Shown: piece after piece, positions 19,932 to 32,000 of the stretch
Position numbering within the stretch: the stretch's first letter is position 1
Layout of the letters: the number at the start of each line of letters is the position of its first letter
Source: Rhynchonema sp. JSB1_4
Taxonomy: Eukaryota; Nematoda; Chromadorea; Monhysterida; Xyalidae
Length of the DNA stretch: 64,000 nucleotides
Direction of reading: 5' to 3'
Assembly: GCA_030248065.1 (NCBI GenBank)
Contig: JASAMV010000085.1
Span: forward strand, 32,600 to 96,599
Notes under the pieces: model-generated
Seen by the model: only the letters and a program-made list of their open reading frames with translations
Told to the model about the DNA's origin: nothing
The model's database searches: none
Made by a program: the position numbers and the translations under genes

Positions 19932-20850
19932 ATGGTCACATTTACTGATTCGAATCCTCATGGCCTCATTATTCTCACAAAACTCCTGTTCGCACTTCTA
20001 ACCAGTGTTGATGAAACATCAGCCATCACACAACGCCCTCGTCTTAGTAAGTGTACAATTTATGTTTCAACATTATGTATTGTAGGTACAAAATTTTTAA
20101 AGTGATCTGTAATTCATTTTCACGTTTGAACTTCGCTGTGTTTTAGGTTTTACACCGAACCACGGCTCGAATGACAGTGATACTTCAAATAATATCGCTG
20201 AAGATGCAAAAGCCGACTATTACGAACCATTTCATCCACTCAATAGTCGTGAAGCTGATGTTTTCGGTTTGCATGGCACCTGATACAGAACTTTCCATTT
20301 CTTAAAAAGTACTTGAAAATAATCCTGGTTATGAATGAACTCAGAAGGCCGATATCCCGATGCCACAATACGAACACCTCAACCATCCAACACACAAATC
20401 GACTTTGTACCGAAATCGTGGCGCGCTCAGACGATCAAGCGAACCAATATCAGTCGCCGAAACATCATTAACTCCCAATTCACAATACAAGCCAAGTACT
20501 CCACAACAATTCAGCCCCACCCAGTCCCATCTGAGCACCGGTCCCCAACTATTCACCTGAAACCGGCACCGTCGCCAAGCGACCATAAACTAAAAGCAGA
20601 TCAAACGAGCAGGACAGAAATACAATCAAGATCCAAGAAACTATTGTCGATCGCGGCCGAAAACGCTCTGCGCGCTCAGCGGAATGACACGCAAGAAAAG
20701 GTGAGGCGAAGCACGGACGCTCTGTATGGCAATCTCATTCCTCAGACACTACCACGGAATGTCCATGAAGTCTTGATGCAAGACGTCAAAAGTCCGGACA
20801 AAGCCTCGTATAAGTCTGACCAAACGCTCGATCTTACCTTTGTCACTTGA
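19932..20850 (+). CDS. Three-exon gene, 246-residue protein of unknown function
   Basis: Exons 19932–20046, 20147–20266 and 20345–20850 join in frame. Introns are 100 and 78 bp, the first with a consensus GTAAGT donor, and the coding length is exactly 247 codons including the stop. The N-terminus has a hydrophobic stretch (GLIILTKLLFALLTSV) that could be a signal peptide or a membrane anchor. The rest is hydrophilic and Ser/Thr/Pro/Gln-rich, with a Tyr-containing DYYEPFHP stretch and a Lys/Arg-rich middle, so it is likely disordered. No family is recognised. A further upstream exon cannot be excluded. It ends about 120 bp before the LTR element. Confidence 0.62.
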
Positions 20851-20973
20851 GTTTTCTTATTTATGAAATTAAAATTAGAGATTTACTGATGTCACTAAGA
20901 CAGTGTAAAAGTTGATTGTCATCTGTCGTGAGAACTACCGTATTCCGCTGCGAGAAATTATGGCATCTGTAAA

Positions 20974-21254
20974 TGTCGCAAAACGGTTGCCTCCGCCGCA
21001 CCGAAAGGTGCTCCGTTTACGAAGTATACAATAACAGATTGGGTTTTACTTTATTCCATGGTTTTAGTGTAAGACTGAATGGGCGTTGAAAAAGTGAGCA
21101 CAAAACAAGATATGTATGGATGTGGGTATACGAATTAATGTATTCAGAGCAGCAGAGCCACAAAGGCGTGTTTGGTTGAAAAGAATATGAAATATTGGGT
21201 ACTCACTCAACTACCAATGCTTATAAACCCGCGAACTCCACGGAATTCGCGACA
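20974..21254 (-). repeat. LTR (3' LTR of the minus-strand mini element)
   Basis: 281 bp, TGTCGC…GCGACA, preceded on the minus strand by the polypurine tract at about 21,255–21,262. Confidence 0.92.
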
Positions 21255-21942
21255 TTCCCCACAAAAACAAAAGGTTTGGGGACAATGCCAGGAAACGAGA
21301 ATAAGAAAACTAGGATAGAAAAGAATAACTGGTGAAAAAAGAAGCTGGGTTCGTTGGTTGAGTCAGACACATAAAACACATGAAAACGAGCGCACACAAT
21401 ATGATAATGCATGAATCGTGCGCGACAAAATGCACGAAAGACCAGCAAATCACAGTAACAACCCCGATGGGTGAGCGTGGCGCTTTGGACGCGCTTCACA
21501 CAGCAGCAACCGGTTCTGCGACCAATCACGATGTCGAACAATGTACCGCCATTGGAACGGACTCCATTGCGCAGTGTACCACCATGACACGATGGGCTCC
21601 ACTGCCAGAGATGGCTATGCGTCCTTTGCTCCTGCAGCGTCACCCGTGATTGCCAGCCAATGTGCGTAGAACAGTGCTCAGCGTAGAGGGGCACTCATGC
21701 GATGTGTCGGGCACAGAGTAAGTGTCGGACAGTCCGAGAATATCGTGAGCCAGACGGGATCGATCCGAAGACCAACACTGATTTAAAGTCGATGAAATCT
21801 GACGGAGACGATTGTTCGTATTCGCAGATATTGAGACCGAATCAGCCCCGGGCGCAAGTATTGTAGCCGTCGAAGACGCCCCACCCCAGGCAGAAACGAG
21901 TGAGGGTCCAAGCCGAAAAACGATGTTACGTAGGGGGCGCCA

Positions 21943-22223
21943 TGTCGCAAAACGGTTGCCTCCGCCGCACCGAAAGGTGCTCCGTTTACGAAGTATACAA
22001 TAACAGATTGGGTTTTACTTTATTCCATGGTTTTAGTGTAAGACTGAATGGGCGTTGAAAAAGTGAGCACAAAACAAGATATGTATGGATGTGGGTATAC
22101 GAATTAATGTATTCAGAGCAGCAGAGCCACAAAGGCGTGTTTGGTTGAAAAGAATATGAAATATTGGGTACTCACTCAACTACCAATGCTTATAAACCCG
22201 CGAACTCCACGGAATTCGCGACA
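21943..22223 (-). repeat. LTR (5' LTR of the minus-strand mini element)
   Basis: 281 bp, apparently identical to the other LTR. The primer-binding site follows at 21,942 and downward on the minus strand. Confidence 0.92.
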
Positions 22224-22266
22224 GTAAACCTCGGGTTAAAAAACTGACGCACGATCAAAGCAAACC

Positions 22267-22492
22267 GGTGCGGACCGATTACCAGCTCATGGCACTTTGT
22301 TTGGGAGGTTCAGGTTCCGTTGTGAAAAATTTGCTGCTCCGCAAGGCAATGTCAGAGAAAACGGCGCACAAAAATAAAATAAAAACATATTTCTCTTTCT
22401 TTTCTTTATCGTAAGCCAACCGGAACCGGAACAGCACCGGATCCTTTCAAGCTTTTCAGCTGACAAAAAGTGTGGTGAGCTGATGGATGGAC
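22267..22492. mobile_element. MITE (family TAGTCCA…CTCATG), copy 1
   Basis: It is the reverse-complement relative of the copy at 26,273–26,492. Shared internal stretches include GGTTCAGGTTCCGTTGTG, CCGCAAGGCAATGTCAGAG and TTCAGCTGACA. The right tip GATGGATGGAC is followed by TA. The left tip is degraded. Confidence 0.68.
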
Positions 22493-22593
22493 TATACCTA
22501 ATAAATCATATATAGAATGATGCACGCAGCGCACATTTACGTATAACGGCGCAGCCAAAATGATAACAAACATGCGCCCGCCATTGCACCCAG

Positions 22594-24129
22594 CAGGGCG
22601 GATCGAGTGCGTCAACCGAATCCGAGCATGCCGCTTCTGGTCCCATCGATTTCAACGATCCCCTGGTGCTGATCACAATCGCGGTGCTCATCCTATCCAT
22701 CCTTTGTCTCGTCATACTCGTCTGCTATTGTTGTCATCGAGAAAGACAACTTGATCGACAACATTACGGAGGTGTGTCTGCTTGGACGATGTTTCATGTT
22801 GCCCACCACCCAAGTTTTACAAATGGAAAACCAGCCCCCCATCCGCAAAAGTAAAAATCTTCGCGTCAAGTATACACACGCAAGTTGACACACGCTTCAG
22901 GGAGCCTGTTTGAAAAGTCCGCAAAGAATTCTGCTGTATGTACAGTGTAGTTGCTGGTGTCGCGTGCATCAACCGTGCACGCAGGTTCATGAGACGCAGA
23001 ATAGCAACTGGTTGACTTTTTTAGTCAAAACAACATCAAATTCTTTCTTATACCAAACAAGAACATTTTGGAACAAATTTCGGCACTGAAGCGCGAGAAA
23101 ATGTAATCCACATCCAGAATTTGTGAACCACCTTTATGTTCAGTGACCAAAATGGGCGAGTCCCGACCCTGTCACCAGCACAGTGATGGACGACAGACTG
23201 TAAACATCATATCATGACATCCCCTCCTTTGGGCTTTGTGGGCTCCAATTGTGCAGATCTGAGCTCAGTCCAGCACCAGCACACAAAGCCCAAACCCTCT
23301 GTGCATCGATCGCACAACGCAAAGCGTTATGCGTGCCACAAGCACATCCAATACTTGCAGATAGCGACCAATCATCGACCTACAAATCAGCACCACCTCG
23401 ACCAATCACCGATGACGAAAGAGAACATCAAACATCCAACATTTCACCAGAGGCTGATTCAGAGCGTGGTATGCCGCCAAGACATCACCACTACAATGTC
23501 GATAGGAAACAGTGAGTTGACTCGGTGCTGATTTTAATTTTGCTGTGCTCCACACCCCGTCTATAGTACATTTCTAAATTCGTTGCCGCACAATAAAGAC
23601 GCCCCATAGTTAATGTCAAGTTCTAAACCCGAAAACCAACCTTTGAAACATTCCGGCAGCAGACACACGTGCAGCTTGCCAGCCAGCCGTGCGCGATGTT
23701 TCAGAACTGCGCGTGGTTAGCATTCAGGTTTAGAACTTGACATTAACTATGCGGCGTATGTATTTTATTGTGCGGCAGCGAATTTAGAAATTTACTGTAA
23801 CGGATTTCTGTTTTTCTGTCATCGCTTCACATTGTTGTTGACCCGGTGATGCCGACGAAGGACTACATATGTAATTTGCGCAAAACATTCTGTCATTCCG
23901 TCGTCTGATTTCGACCGCAGTCAACGGTATATACTCTTGCAGTTGCAGTTCGCACCACGCCATTGAGTCGCATCGTGCTGACCACCACCACCACCATCAT
24001 CATCAGCACAACCGTCCACAAGCAACCAGATCGGTGTCCACATCAACAACCGACCATTTGCACACTGCAACAAGCAGCGCACCTCGAACTGGTCAGTTAG
24101 AGGACGAACAGAAGGGTCTTCAGAAATGA
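22594..24129 (+). CDS. Single-pass membrane protein with long His/Pro-rich tail (3' part of gene)
   Basis: An exon from about 22,594 (after CCCAG) encodes a Ser/Thr-rich stalk and one clear membrane segment (LITIAVLILSILCLVILVCY) followed by a basic, Cys-containing juxtamembrane stretch (CCHRERQ). It ends near 22,771–22,773. The next exon, about 23,264–23,511 (acceptor uncertain), encodes a polar tail with SAPPRPITDDERE. The last exon, 23943–24129, joins in phase across a 431-bp intron and carries a run of His and a Thr/Ser-rich end, stop at 24,129. The intron contains a MITE (23,570–23,798). The ectodomain and start were not found. The arrangement (stalk, TM, polar tail) resembles a cell-surface receptor, and a membrane lectin gene follows on the same strand. 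Function unknown. Confidence 0.5.
23570..23798. mobile_element. MITE (family TTAATGTCAAGTTCTAAACC), copy 2, complete
   Basis: Terminal inverted repeats run from TACATTTCTAAATTCG through GCCGCACAATAAA and TTAATGTCAAGTTCTAAACC, with the matching inverse at the right end. Total about 229 bp. It lies within the last intron of the membrane-protein gene. Confidence 0.75.
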
Positions 24130-24975
24130 CTCCTATACTGTGTATGTACACCGAGACGCATTGCGTTCGGGGGGCAAAAACGGCTCGGTTCTGGTACCTA
24201 TATATGTAGCTCGTCCTCAGTGATGGTTTGAGATTTAGCGTGTTTAAAGCCACGCTGAACAGTATGCACGGTGGTATGGGGCAAAAAAACCAGTCCAGTG
24301 CGGGCAAAAAAAAACAAAGAGTAAAGCTAATACCTAATGCAGTTTAATTAAAACCTGTAGTTAATTCCTTTAACTGTGTCAGTCCAACCGTTATTTTATT
24401 CCCATATGTTAACTGGCACACATCAACATTGCGGGTTTGACACCATTGAAATGCTCGCGGTTAATCGGTCATATTCCTGATTGCGAATTCCACGTTCATG
24501 CCCAATCTGCCGTAACGGCACTGCTGTTAGTCGCTGAGCGAAATGTCTTTAGCTGCACATTGTTGGACATATACAATGCAAGAAACAAAACTCGAATGAA
24601 TATTTGGCGCTTTTCAAAAAAATGTTGTGCGTTCTTAGAATTTTTTGTCACTAATTCATGATAATCGTCGACAGCGCTGTGCGTGAATATCGTCTGGATA
24701 AGTTGATTGTTGACATCCGGCATTTATATATCGGTTTGACTTGACTGGTAGAGCATTCATTCAATGAACACTACAGCACGTTGACCATGGGCGCTGAATT
24801 TGTCTGGACTTGCCCCGGATATCGCAGAACAATAGGTGATATAAAAAGAATATTAGGTAGGTTTTGTTTCGCTCACTTGTCGTGTTCAACTGTGAATGTT
24901 GGTTAGATAAGTTGATAAATACCTGATTTTCCCGGACCGTGTGTTCTGACCTCCGTTTGTACTGACCAGCGAACC

Positions 24976-26021
24976 ATGTTACTCGTTGTCGTCGTCGCGG
25001 TGTGTGCTCTGACAATGCGCACAGCTCAGGCGCTTGTCTCGGATGTCGCTGACAGTTGTGCGCAGATCAAAGCATCTGAGCACGACGTGAATGCCGCCCT
25101 TATCGACAACAAATGTTACATTCTGCACTTCCGCAACGCAACCTGGCACGAAGCTAATTTGATTTGTGCGGCGATGCCGGTCAGTCAGCATTTCGGCCGT
25201 GCACAGCTGCTCATGATCAAAGACGAAAGTGCGAGTAGAGATTTTCCAGAGTTGCTCAAGGGCGTGCTCGGGGTTAATTTTTGGTATTGGCGGTCAGCAA
25301 TCCGGGCCCCGACATTTTTTGAATATGATGATGGTTGACAAAACAGCGCAATGATGGTCACGCTATAGGCGCGACAGCTGCTCGACACAGAAGACGATGT
25401 GTGTTGGAACGCGTGGTGGATCGGGGGTCGACTCAGCGCCACCCATGAATGCAGACCGGGGCCGCACGCCGCAGACCAGTTTGAGTGGCTGGACGGAACA
25501 TCGATGGCCGACGCTCCATGGGGCCTGAACGAGCCAGACAACGTGTTTGACGACCAATGTTGTGCCGAGTTTGTCGACTGTTTGGACGTGGATGATTGGG
25601 GCTACGTCGGTGTCAATGACTGGTCGTGCGCGCTTGGTCGTTGGTTTGTCTGCGAACAACCGTTGATCGTCTATCGTTAGTGTTGACACATCAAGTGGTT
25701 GGCTTTGTGTAGTCTGTCGTTCAGTTTTGATTGCCGAACTGATTGTCCAACAAATCGACAGCTCGCCAAGACCCGGCGTTCGTTGTTACTGATGACACAA
25801 CAACGCCGACAGAAACGTCGACATCGAAGTCGCCTAGGGACGAGCGTCCAGCCACGACACTCACCACCACCGATACCAATCGTGCATCAACAGCGAATGA
25901 AGTTGGGTTCGCATGGTTGACCTGGAAAAACCGGATATTGTGGGTGGTTGCGATCGGTGTGCTCATTCTGCTTGTCATTGCGTGCGCATGTATTTGGTCA
26001 TTGCGCTCAGGCAAGAAATGA
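24976..26021 (+). CDS. Type I membrane C-type lectin-like protein
   Basis: Exons 24976–25333, 25391–25675 and 25762–26021 join in frame (introns 57 and 86 bp) to give 301 codons including the stop. There is an N-terminal signal peptide (about residues 1–19, ending TAQA). The C-type lectin-like domain spans about residues 27–215: an early Cys (NKCYIL), then WHEANLIC, the core WWIGGR (in place of WIGL), NEPDN in the position of the EPN calcium/sugar motif, VNDWSC (WND-type) and a final FVCEQ. A Thr/Ser/Pro-rich stalk, one membrane helix (VVAIGVLILLVIACACI) and a very short basic tail (RSGKK) follow. The retained acidic and ND positions suggest Ca-dependent ligand binding is possible. Membrane lectins of this form act in recognition or adhesion. 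The short tail implies that signalling needs a partner. Confidence 0.85.
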
Positions 26022-26272
26022 ACATAAAGATTGCCGCTTGCATCAATTGTGAAGCAATATGTACAGTCCAGTGCAGGAATGGTCATTGTGCCTTTGAGTC
26101 AGCCATGAAAAATTATGATTGACTTGAACTTATTCACGTGAAACTGATGAAACCTGTGTGAGAAAATTTCTCGATAACTCTATGGATTAAAAGCGCTGGG
26201 GATAAGCTACACTATGGTAACCACGACTGGTGCGCTCGGAGCCAAAAGCAAAGATCGTAAAAACATATAATA

Positions 26273-26492
26273 GTCCGTCCATCAGCTCATGACACTTTCT
26301 GTCAGCTGAAAAACTTGACAGGATCCAGTGCTGCTTCGGTACCGGCTGGCTTACAAGAAAGAAAAGAAAGAGAAATCGATTTTTATTTTATCTGTGCGCC
26401 GTTTTCTCTGACATTGCCTTGCGGAGGAACCATTTTTCACAACGGAACCTGAACCTCTCCCAACCAAAAGTGCCATGAGCTGATGGATGGAC
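26273..26492. mobile_element. MITE (family TAGTCCA…CTCATG), copy 2
   Basis: The tips GTCCGTCCATCAGCTCATG and CATGAGCTGATGGATGGAC are inverted. TA precedes the left tip. About 220 bp, the inverse of copy 1 at 22.3 kb. The two copies bracket the membrane-lectin locus in opposite orientation. Confidence 0.72.
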
Positions 26493-27084
26493 TTTTCATA
26501 AGAGCGCACCAGTCGTGGTTCCGCATAAGGCCTCATACCCTACAACTGATGAAACCAACCACCCATATGCATTGCACAAGAGTCGCGCCCAGGGTTGCAT
26601 TAAAATTTTTTTTAAGACTTACTTTTTTATTCCGTACCACAAAAATTTTGGTTCTCAATGTGAAAAATACAGTTTAAATTTTATCTGTAAGTATATTTGA
26701 TTATTTGAGAACATCGGAATACTGTAGTTGATACCGACCGGTTGTGTGTTTACAAACGGGCAGTAGCGAAGTAGTAGTTTTACCGATGAGACCGATAACG
26801 TGACAATTCGTGGTCGCGTTTTTCAACCCAGCCCTGCTGGTCGCTCCCCACTGTTCTTGTAAAGGAGTCTGTTTTTGCCTCCAGCTGCTGGGTCTCACAC
26901 TGATCTGTCGGTCGAACAGTCCATGTATAGGTTCATACTCTGGTGACAGCCGAAAACCACGGCCTTGATCCTAAGCTATGAATCCTTTCGACCGCGGGTC
27001 GAATATTTTCAGCACATGGCAATCATGTGCACCGGTTGCCTTACTGTCAGATCTGCATGCATCTTCCAGCCAAAACATTTTCAG

Positions 27085-27662
27085 GAGTTTCCGGCTCGCT
27101 AACAGGCGAAGGCCGTGATAACGAACTCAGAGATCACGTGACGCAAGCATCGAGCAACGAAACGGCCTGGCAATATGTCAATGAGCCAAGTACGAGAATT
27201 ACAACGGCAGTGATGATAGACACACATCGCGGTTCCAATAGAGTTCATGTACCTACATAGTTAACGAGAACACAGCATTCATGTCAGAATGTTTTTATAT
27301 AATGGCCCAAATTCTCGAAAACGCCACCGCCACCTGGGCGATTGCGCAACAGTGTACTTGATCATGTTTATCGTGCACGTGGCGTGTGTGCAGTGCAGTG
27401 CACAACATCGTTTGCGAGCTCGTTCTCGTTAACCACGCGAACGCGATCAGAAGTGCGTAGTGCATACGGAGCAATGTGTCTCACTATAGCAGAAAAGTTA
27501 GAAAAATTGGGAACCTGTGAAAAACATTCAGCTGCGCCAACACCGACCAGCGAACGAGCCGACGATCAATATGAAACAGTCGAGGGCACATTCGAATCCA
27601 AGTCACAAACGCCAATCAAAATCATCATAAAGAAGAAACGGTCATCACCATCACCATCATAA
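27085..27662 (+). CDS. Two exons of an unidentified gene with Tyr-motif polar tail
   Basis: One exon runs from about 27,085 (after TTTTCAG) to about 27,255. It encodes a polar peptide containing AWQYVNEPS. A final exon runs from 27,493 (after ATAGCAG) to the stop at 27,660–27,662 and contains ADDQYETVEGTF and a basic end KIIIKKKRS. YxxV-type tyrosines in a polar, probably intracellular segment suggest a receptor tail, but no membrane segment was found upstream and the phases between the two exons could not be confirmed. It follows the lectin gene on the same strand. Either exon could belong to another gene. Confidence 0.35.
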
Positions 27663-27759
27663 CATCATCCACAGAAACCAGACCAGGAACAAATCCAAAG
27701 TCAATAATTAGCTAGCACACTGACACCCCGGTGTCAAACTTGGCGCTCGCGGTGCGGTC

Positions 27760-28416
27760 CGGACCAGTCCTTGTTTTGCATCCGAATGGATCAGAACCGA
27801 ATGCCAACTTTGAGACAGCAACACACACATAGTATTGACTTCACTTTAATCTTTGCAGTGAAGCTTGGTCGCGCGGATCTCTCGCCGTATTCTCGATCAT
27901 CGAGAATACGGCGGCTTCAATGTGAGTCATGGGTTATCACAATGGACAGTCAGCTTGCTTTGTTCATAAACATGGTTCAATTTGAAATTGTCGGCTTTAA
28001 AAGGATGATGTCGGCTGCAAACTGGCACTGTGTTCAAGACTGAACTACTGATTTATTCACTTGCTAGCTTGCCATCATGAACAATAAACATACATTGGAT
28101 TGACGCGTTTGTTTCGCTGTTGAATGTGCGTTGCCCACTTGAATAATTGCACTCACACTACATACTTTCGTGCGGGTGTGCATGCGACATTCTGCAAGTT
28201 TAGCTTTCTCCCTTCCACCCATTTTCTGGTGTCGGAAAAGCCAAAGGCAATGCCCTACATGAGAAATGCTTCAGATTTGAGGACACATGATCCTTGGCTG
28301 CTACAGCAGCTCTATCAGGTATTCCGCGAAGCGTTATCGCTTTTCATCAAAATACGAATTCGTTGATGTTTCACACTGCGCCCATAGAAATATTCAACAC
28401 ACCCAGGACTACAGTA
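27760..28416. other. No supported gene
   Basis: Short ORFs only (27,771–28,043; 28,124–28,366). One motif copy at 28,364–28,373. A near-palindrome TCTCGCCGTATTCTCGATCA and its inverse lies at about 27,880–27,912. Confidence 0.4.
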
Positions 28417-28595
28417 CGGTCCAACCACGCGCTAAGAGACGACTTTTCCTGAAGCTGGCCTGACAAGATGCAATAGTGTTCCGGTTCCACATGTTTTCGA
28501 AACATTTCATAACACGTGGAACCGAAACATTAATGAATATGTACATGACAACGCCAGCTTTAGTTCGGGCGTCTCATGAGCTAGTGGTTGGACCA
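28417..28595. mobile_element. MITE (family TAGTCCA…CTCATG), copy 3
   Basis: The tips GGTCCAACCACGCGCTAAG and its near-inverse CTAGTGGTTGGACC, flanked by TA. The interior has an inverted GTTCCGGTTCCACATG / CACGTGGAACCG pair. Confidence 0.7.
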
Positions 28596-29066
28596 TAGCC
28601 AGATATAAACTGTGCTTGGGGCTGGGCTAACGTGTAATACACTGCTGGGGCTGGGGGTGGCAGGATAAATTACTATCTGCTGCATATGCACCGTGCACGT
28701 ATCATTATACTGATGAACAGTGCACGTAAATTTTCTGCGGGAACAGAACGTATTGATCAAAAATTCACAAGACAAGGTCCCATCCAATCCAACCAATCCA
28801 TATTACCGCGCAGCACAGCAGTGCAATTCATTTTGCGCGACCGACTAATGTTTCGCAGCCACCAACTCCAGCACTGTGTTGTTGTTGTGGTTTGTCTGTC
28901 CTGTTTTGTTGGCAAGGCAGTCGAACACAGTGCTGTTTGGTTGCTGCCTTGACTGCAAACGAAGTGGGAATATTGTGACATCGTTTTTATTCAATTGTAT
29001 CGCCGGTTTTGGATTAGTTTTGGGCTATTGTACATTGTTCAGGTTTTTTGGTCGTTAATTCTGAAA

Positions 29067-32000
29067 ATGAGCCGAACCAACAACAAGCTCATTGATGGCG
29101 GCAAACAACAGTCACAGCGACGGTCATTGCGCGAACGAAGCATCAAACGCGAATGGTCGGAGACGGATGACAGCGAGCACAAAACGCCACCAAAGCACGT
29201 TTTTTGAATTTAAAAAATTAAAAGCACTTTAAAGACATACTGTAGTTCAGTTTTTTTAAAAATAAAAGAATTGGTGAACGTTTGAACATATTATTTGAGG
29301 CCGAAATGCACATCGCCAACGGTGAAGACCAATCGCCTCAAACTGCGACTGAATCGTTTCGGCCAGAACAAGCCGGCGATCACAATGAGTGTGCAACGAG
29401 CCGGCCGTGTCAAACACTATCCGATTGTTGGTGATCACAAGTGCACTGTGTGCGGGCGGGCATTCGCGTTAGTTAGCTGATGTTTCAATTGTCAATTTGT
29501 ACGCACTGATGGTTGGCCTTCTTGTGCACTGGTTCATCGTCCAATCTGTATGCCGGTCAGATGAACGCACAAATCGCCAGATCTGGTGTCTGTTTGTTTG
29601 CTTACAGAGGCATGAAACATCTGCGTCAACACGTGCGTCAACACAACTACAAGCCGTACAAGTGCCACCACTGCGATGAGCGCTTTCTGCATGACGCGCA
29701 CCGTTTGCAGCACGAAACGTACCGCCATAAAGTGTCGCCAGCAGGTACAGTGCAGCCGGTATTAAACTTGGTGATCGGTGCGGGTGCGGGCTTGGTCAGA
29801 TGGTGTTTATGTCATCTATGGGAATTCAGGCACAAGCTTTGACCAGCGTAAAAGTGGTGTATTGTCTGTATTGTCGGCCAACAACTTTACGTTACGTTGA
29901 TCATATCAGTATTACGTGTGTTGACTACCTAACAAAAGCCACGTTCCACGATGGTCAAACTCCAGATGTCATTTTGGACAGTTTAGATGTCGAGATTTAA
30001 CGCAAATCAATTGTCGCAGCCCAACCTTATCGTTAAAATCCAATTGTAGACGCCCCCGATCGTCCGTCGGCCGTGCTGGGCAGCATCATTCGATGTCAGT
30101 TCTGCGGCAAGCAGTACCCGAAAGCGTCGCACTGTCGAATGCACGAGCGTTTGTGCTCGCTGAAATGGCCGCCGAGCAAACGCACCGACGAAGAACACCA
30201 ACCGCCGACGGATGTCGGTGCGCGCGACCGTCATCAGCACAACAGGGCACAACAACAACGACGACATCAGAAGAGGGTCAAGACGGCACAGCCGCGAATT
30301 GTGCTCGACCTCCATACGGGCGTTGTGAGTGTACCCGTTGACGAACAAGCGATGCTGACGCCGGGCGTTGACGAACCGTGCCGATTGTGCGGACAAGTGT
30401 TCGGCACGGAAATGGACGCACGCGCGCATGAACTCAATGTGCATCCAGGTATGTACACAGGTGTATTTGCCTTGTGCTTATGCCAACTTTTACCATGTGA
30501 ACACTGCAAGCATGCTATACACGATTTTATCGTTGAGGCCTTGTTTTGCGCTGAGTCTCCAATGTCACAAACTCATGTTTTGATGGTTGTTTTTCACTTT
30601 CCGTTCAAACCATGCCGTGTAGGTATTTCCTGGCTCAAACCTTGGGTGTTCTAACCAACCCCTACCGTAAGCTTATTGTCCTTGTCTAAGTATGGTTGCG
30701 TATAGGTAGGTACCTACATTTGCATGAAACTTAATAAACCAAATCCTGAAGTTCGTTCGGACCCCAGTTGCTTCTTAACGCCTAGTGGTAATGCTGCATT
30801 CACAGATGAGCACATGTTTGCGTGTCCGCAGTGCGCCATACCGTTTCTGACGCAGGACGATGTCGACAAACACAAGGCCGACACCGGACACACGCAACAA
30901 CAACCGGTCAGTCGCTATTTAAAATTCGCTTTCGAAAGCGCGAATTCAAAATGGTTGGTAAGTATGACACCTGTAAATTACAATGGTCAAAACAAAACCA
31001 CAACGCTGACGTCAGTATGCACTTCGAGGGCGGATGGGTATTCACCACACCACAACACACGGCATCTAAAATTTCCAAAATAAACGGCCTTTGTTCGATT
31101 TTCCATCCATGCACAAGTGCATCTTTGCAATTACAACTTGGCCAAAGCTTAACCCCCAATCATAACATCGCGATTTTCAGTACGCACCGACGATTGACCC
31201 TGAGTCAGGGATGGCGGCGCGTAAACGTGCGTCCGTGGAATGTGACGATCAAAGTTGCCACACTGAAACATCAGCGAGCAGCAGTAGCAACGGTGTAAAT
31301 TGGGCGGCATTCAGACGGACACGACCGAGACGTATGCGATCGGCCATCTTGCGGCACAACAGACCCCGGGATGATCACGCACTGCACACTGGTGAACAGG
31401 TCTGGCTCTTAAGTTTTTTTTCGGCTGATTGTTTAGTCAGCAACACGAATCGTCGATGCTGGTCGTCAACGCAACCATCACAGTCAACCTAATTCATTCC
31501 AAACGCTCTTTGGAGTGCATGTATTATGTATACTGGGTACAGTTTGCAATACTTTTCACAAACTGTCAAGGTGTTTTCATTGATGCTCAGTGTGGCTACT
31601 ACTGTATATGTTGCCGAATAAAACAGACAAGCTTGCCTCATGGAAAATGCAAACTCTTGATCAGTCATTGTGTCGCGCTGTAGATATTGCATGGCCCAAT
31701 ATTGCGATTCTACAGGAGCCCAATCGGGTGTCGATCTCCCCCGATCCCGCCGAATCTGTACAGACTCCGGTCCGAATTGATTACGACCAACTGCCACCTG
31801 AGCATCGCCTCAACAACACCAACAATAGCAATGATGCATCAACGTGTGAAACATCACCCAGACAGAAACAGATTGACCAGCTGAGACGCGAGAATGAAGT
31901 GCTGAGACAGCAATTGTGCACGATGACCAAAAGGGCTGAACAGGCCGAGCGACTGCTGGGGCATTATGATGAGTTTCTCAAGCAACAGAACGCTATGGAA

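Larger units (their letters stand above)
20974..22223 (-). mobile_element. Complete mini LTR retrotransposon (TRIM-like) with identical LTRs
   Basis: Two 281-bp direct repeats (20,974–21,254 and 21,943–22,223) begin TGTCGC and end GCGACA. I saw no difference between them. A 5-bp GTAAA duplication flanks the element (20,969–20,973 and 22,224–22,228). On the minus strand the sequence just inside the 5' LTR is TGGCGCCCCCTACG, a typical tRNA primer-binding site, and a purine tract GTGGGGAA directly precedes the 3' LTR. This fixes the orientation. The LTR also carries TTTATAAG and AATAAA on that strand. The 688-bp interior has no Gag or Pol, so it must be mobilised in trans. Identical LTRs imply a very recent insertion. 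Confidence 0.93.

Noticed and set aside
21221..21694. 157-codon minus-strand ORF inside the LTR element
   Set aside because: It overlaps the LTR and polypurine tract, has no Gag, protease, RT or integrase motif, and most likely has no function.
30007..30444. Long minus-strand ORF opposite the zinc-finger exon
   Set aside because: It is an antisense shadow of the exon 30,050–30,448, which has zinc-finger residues and matched splice phases.
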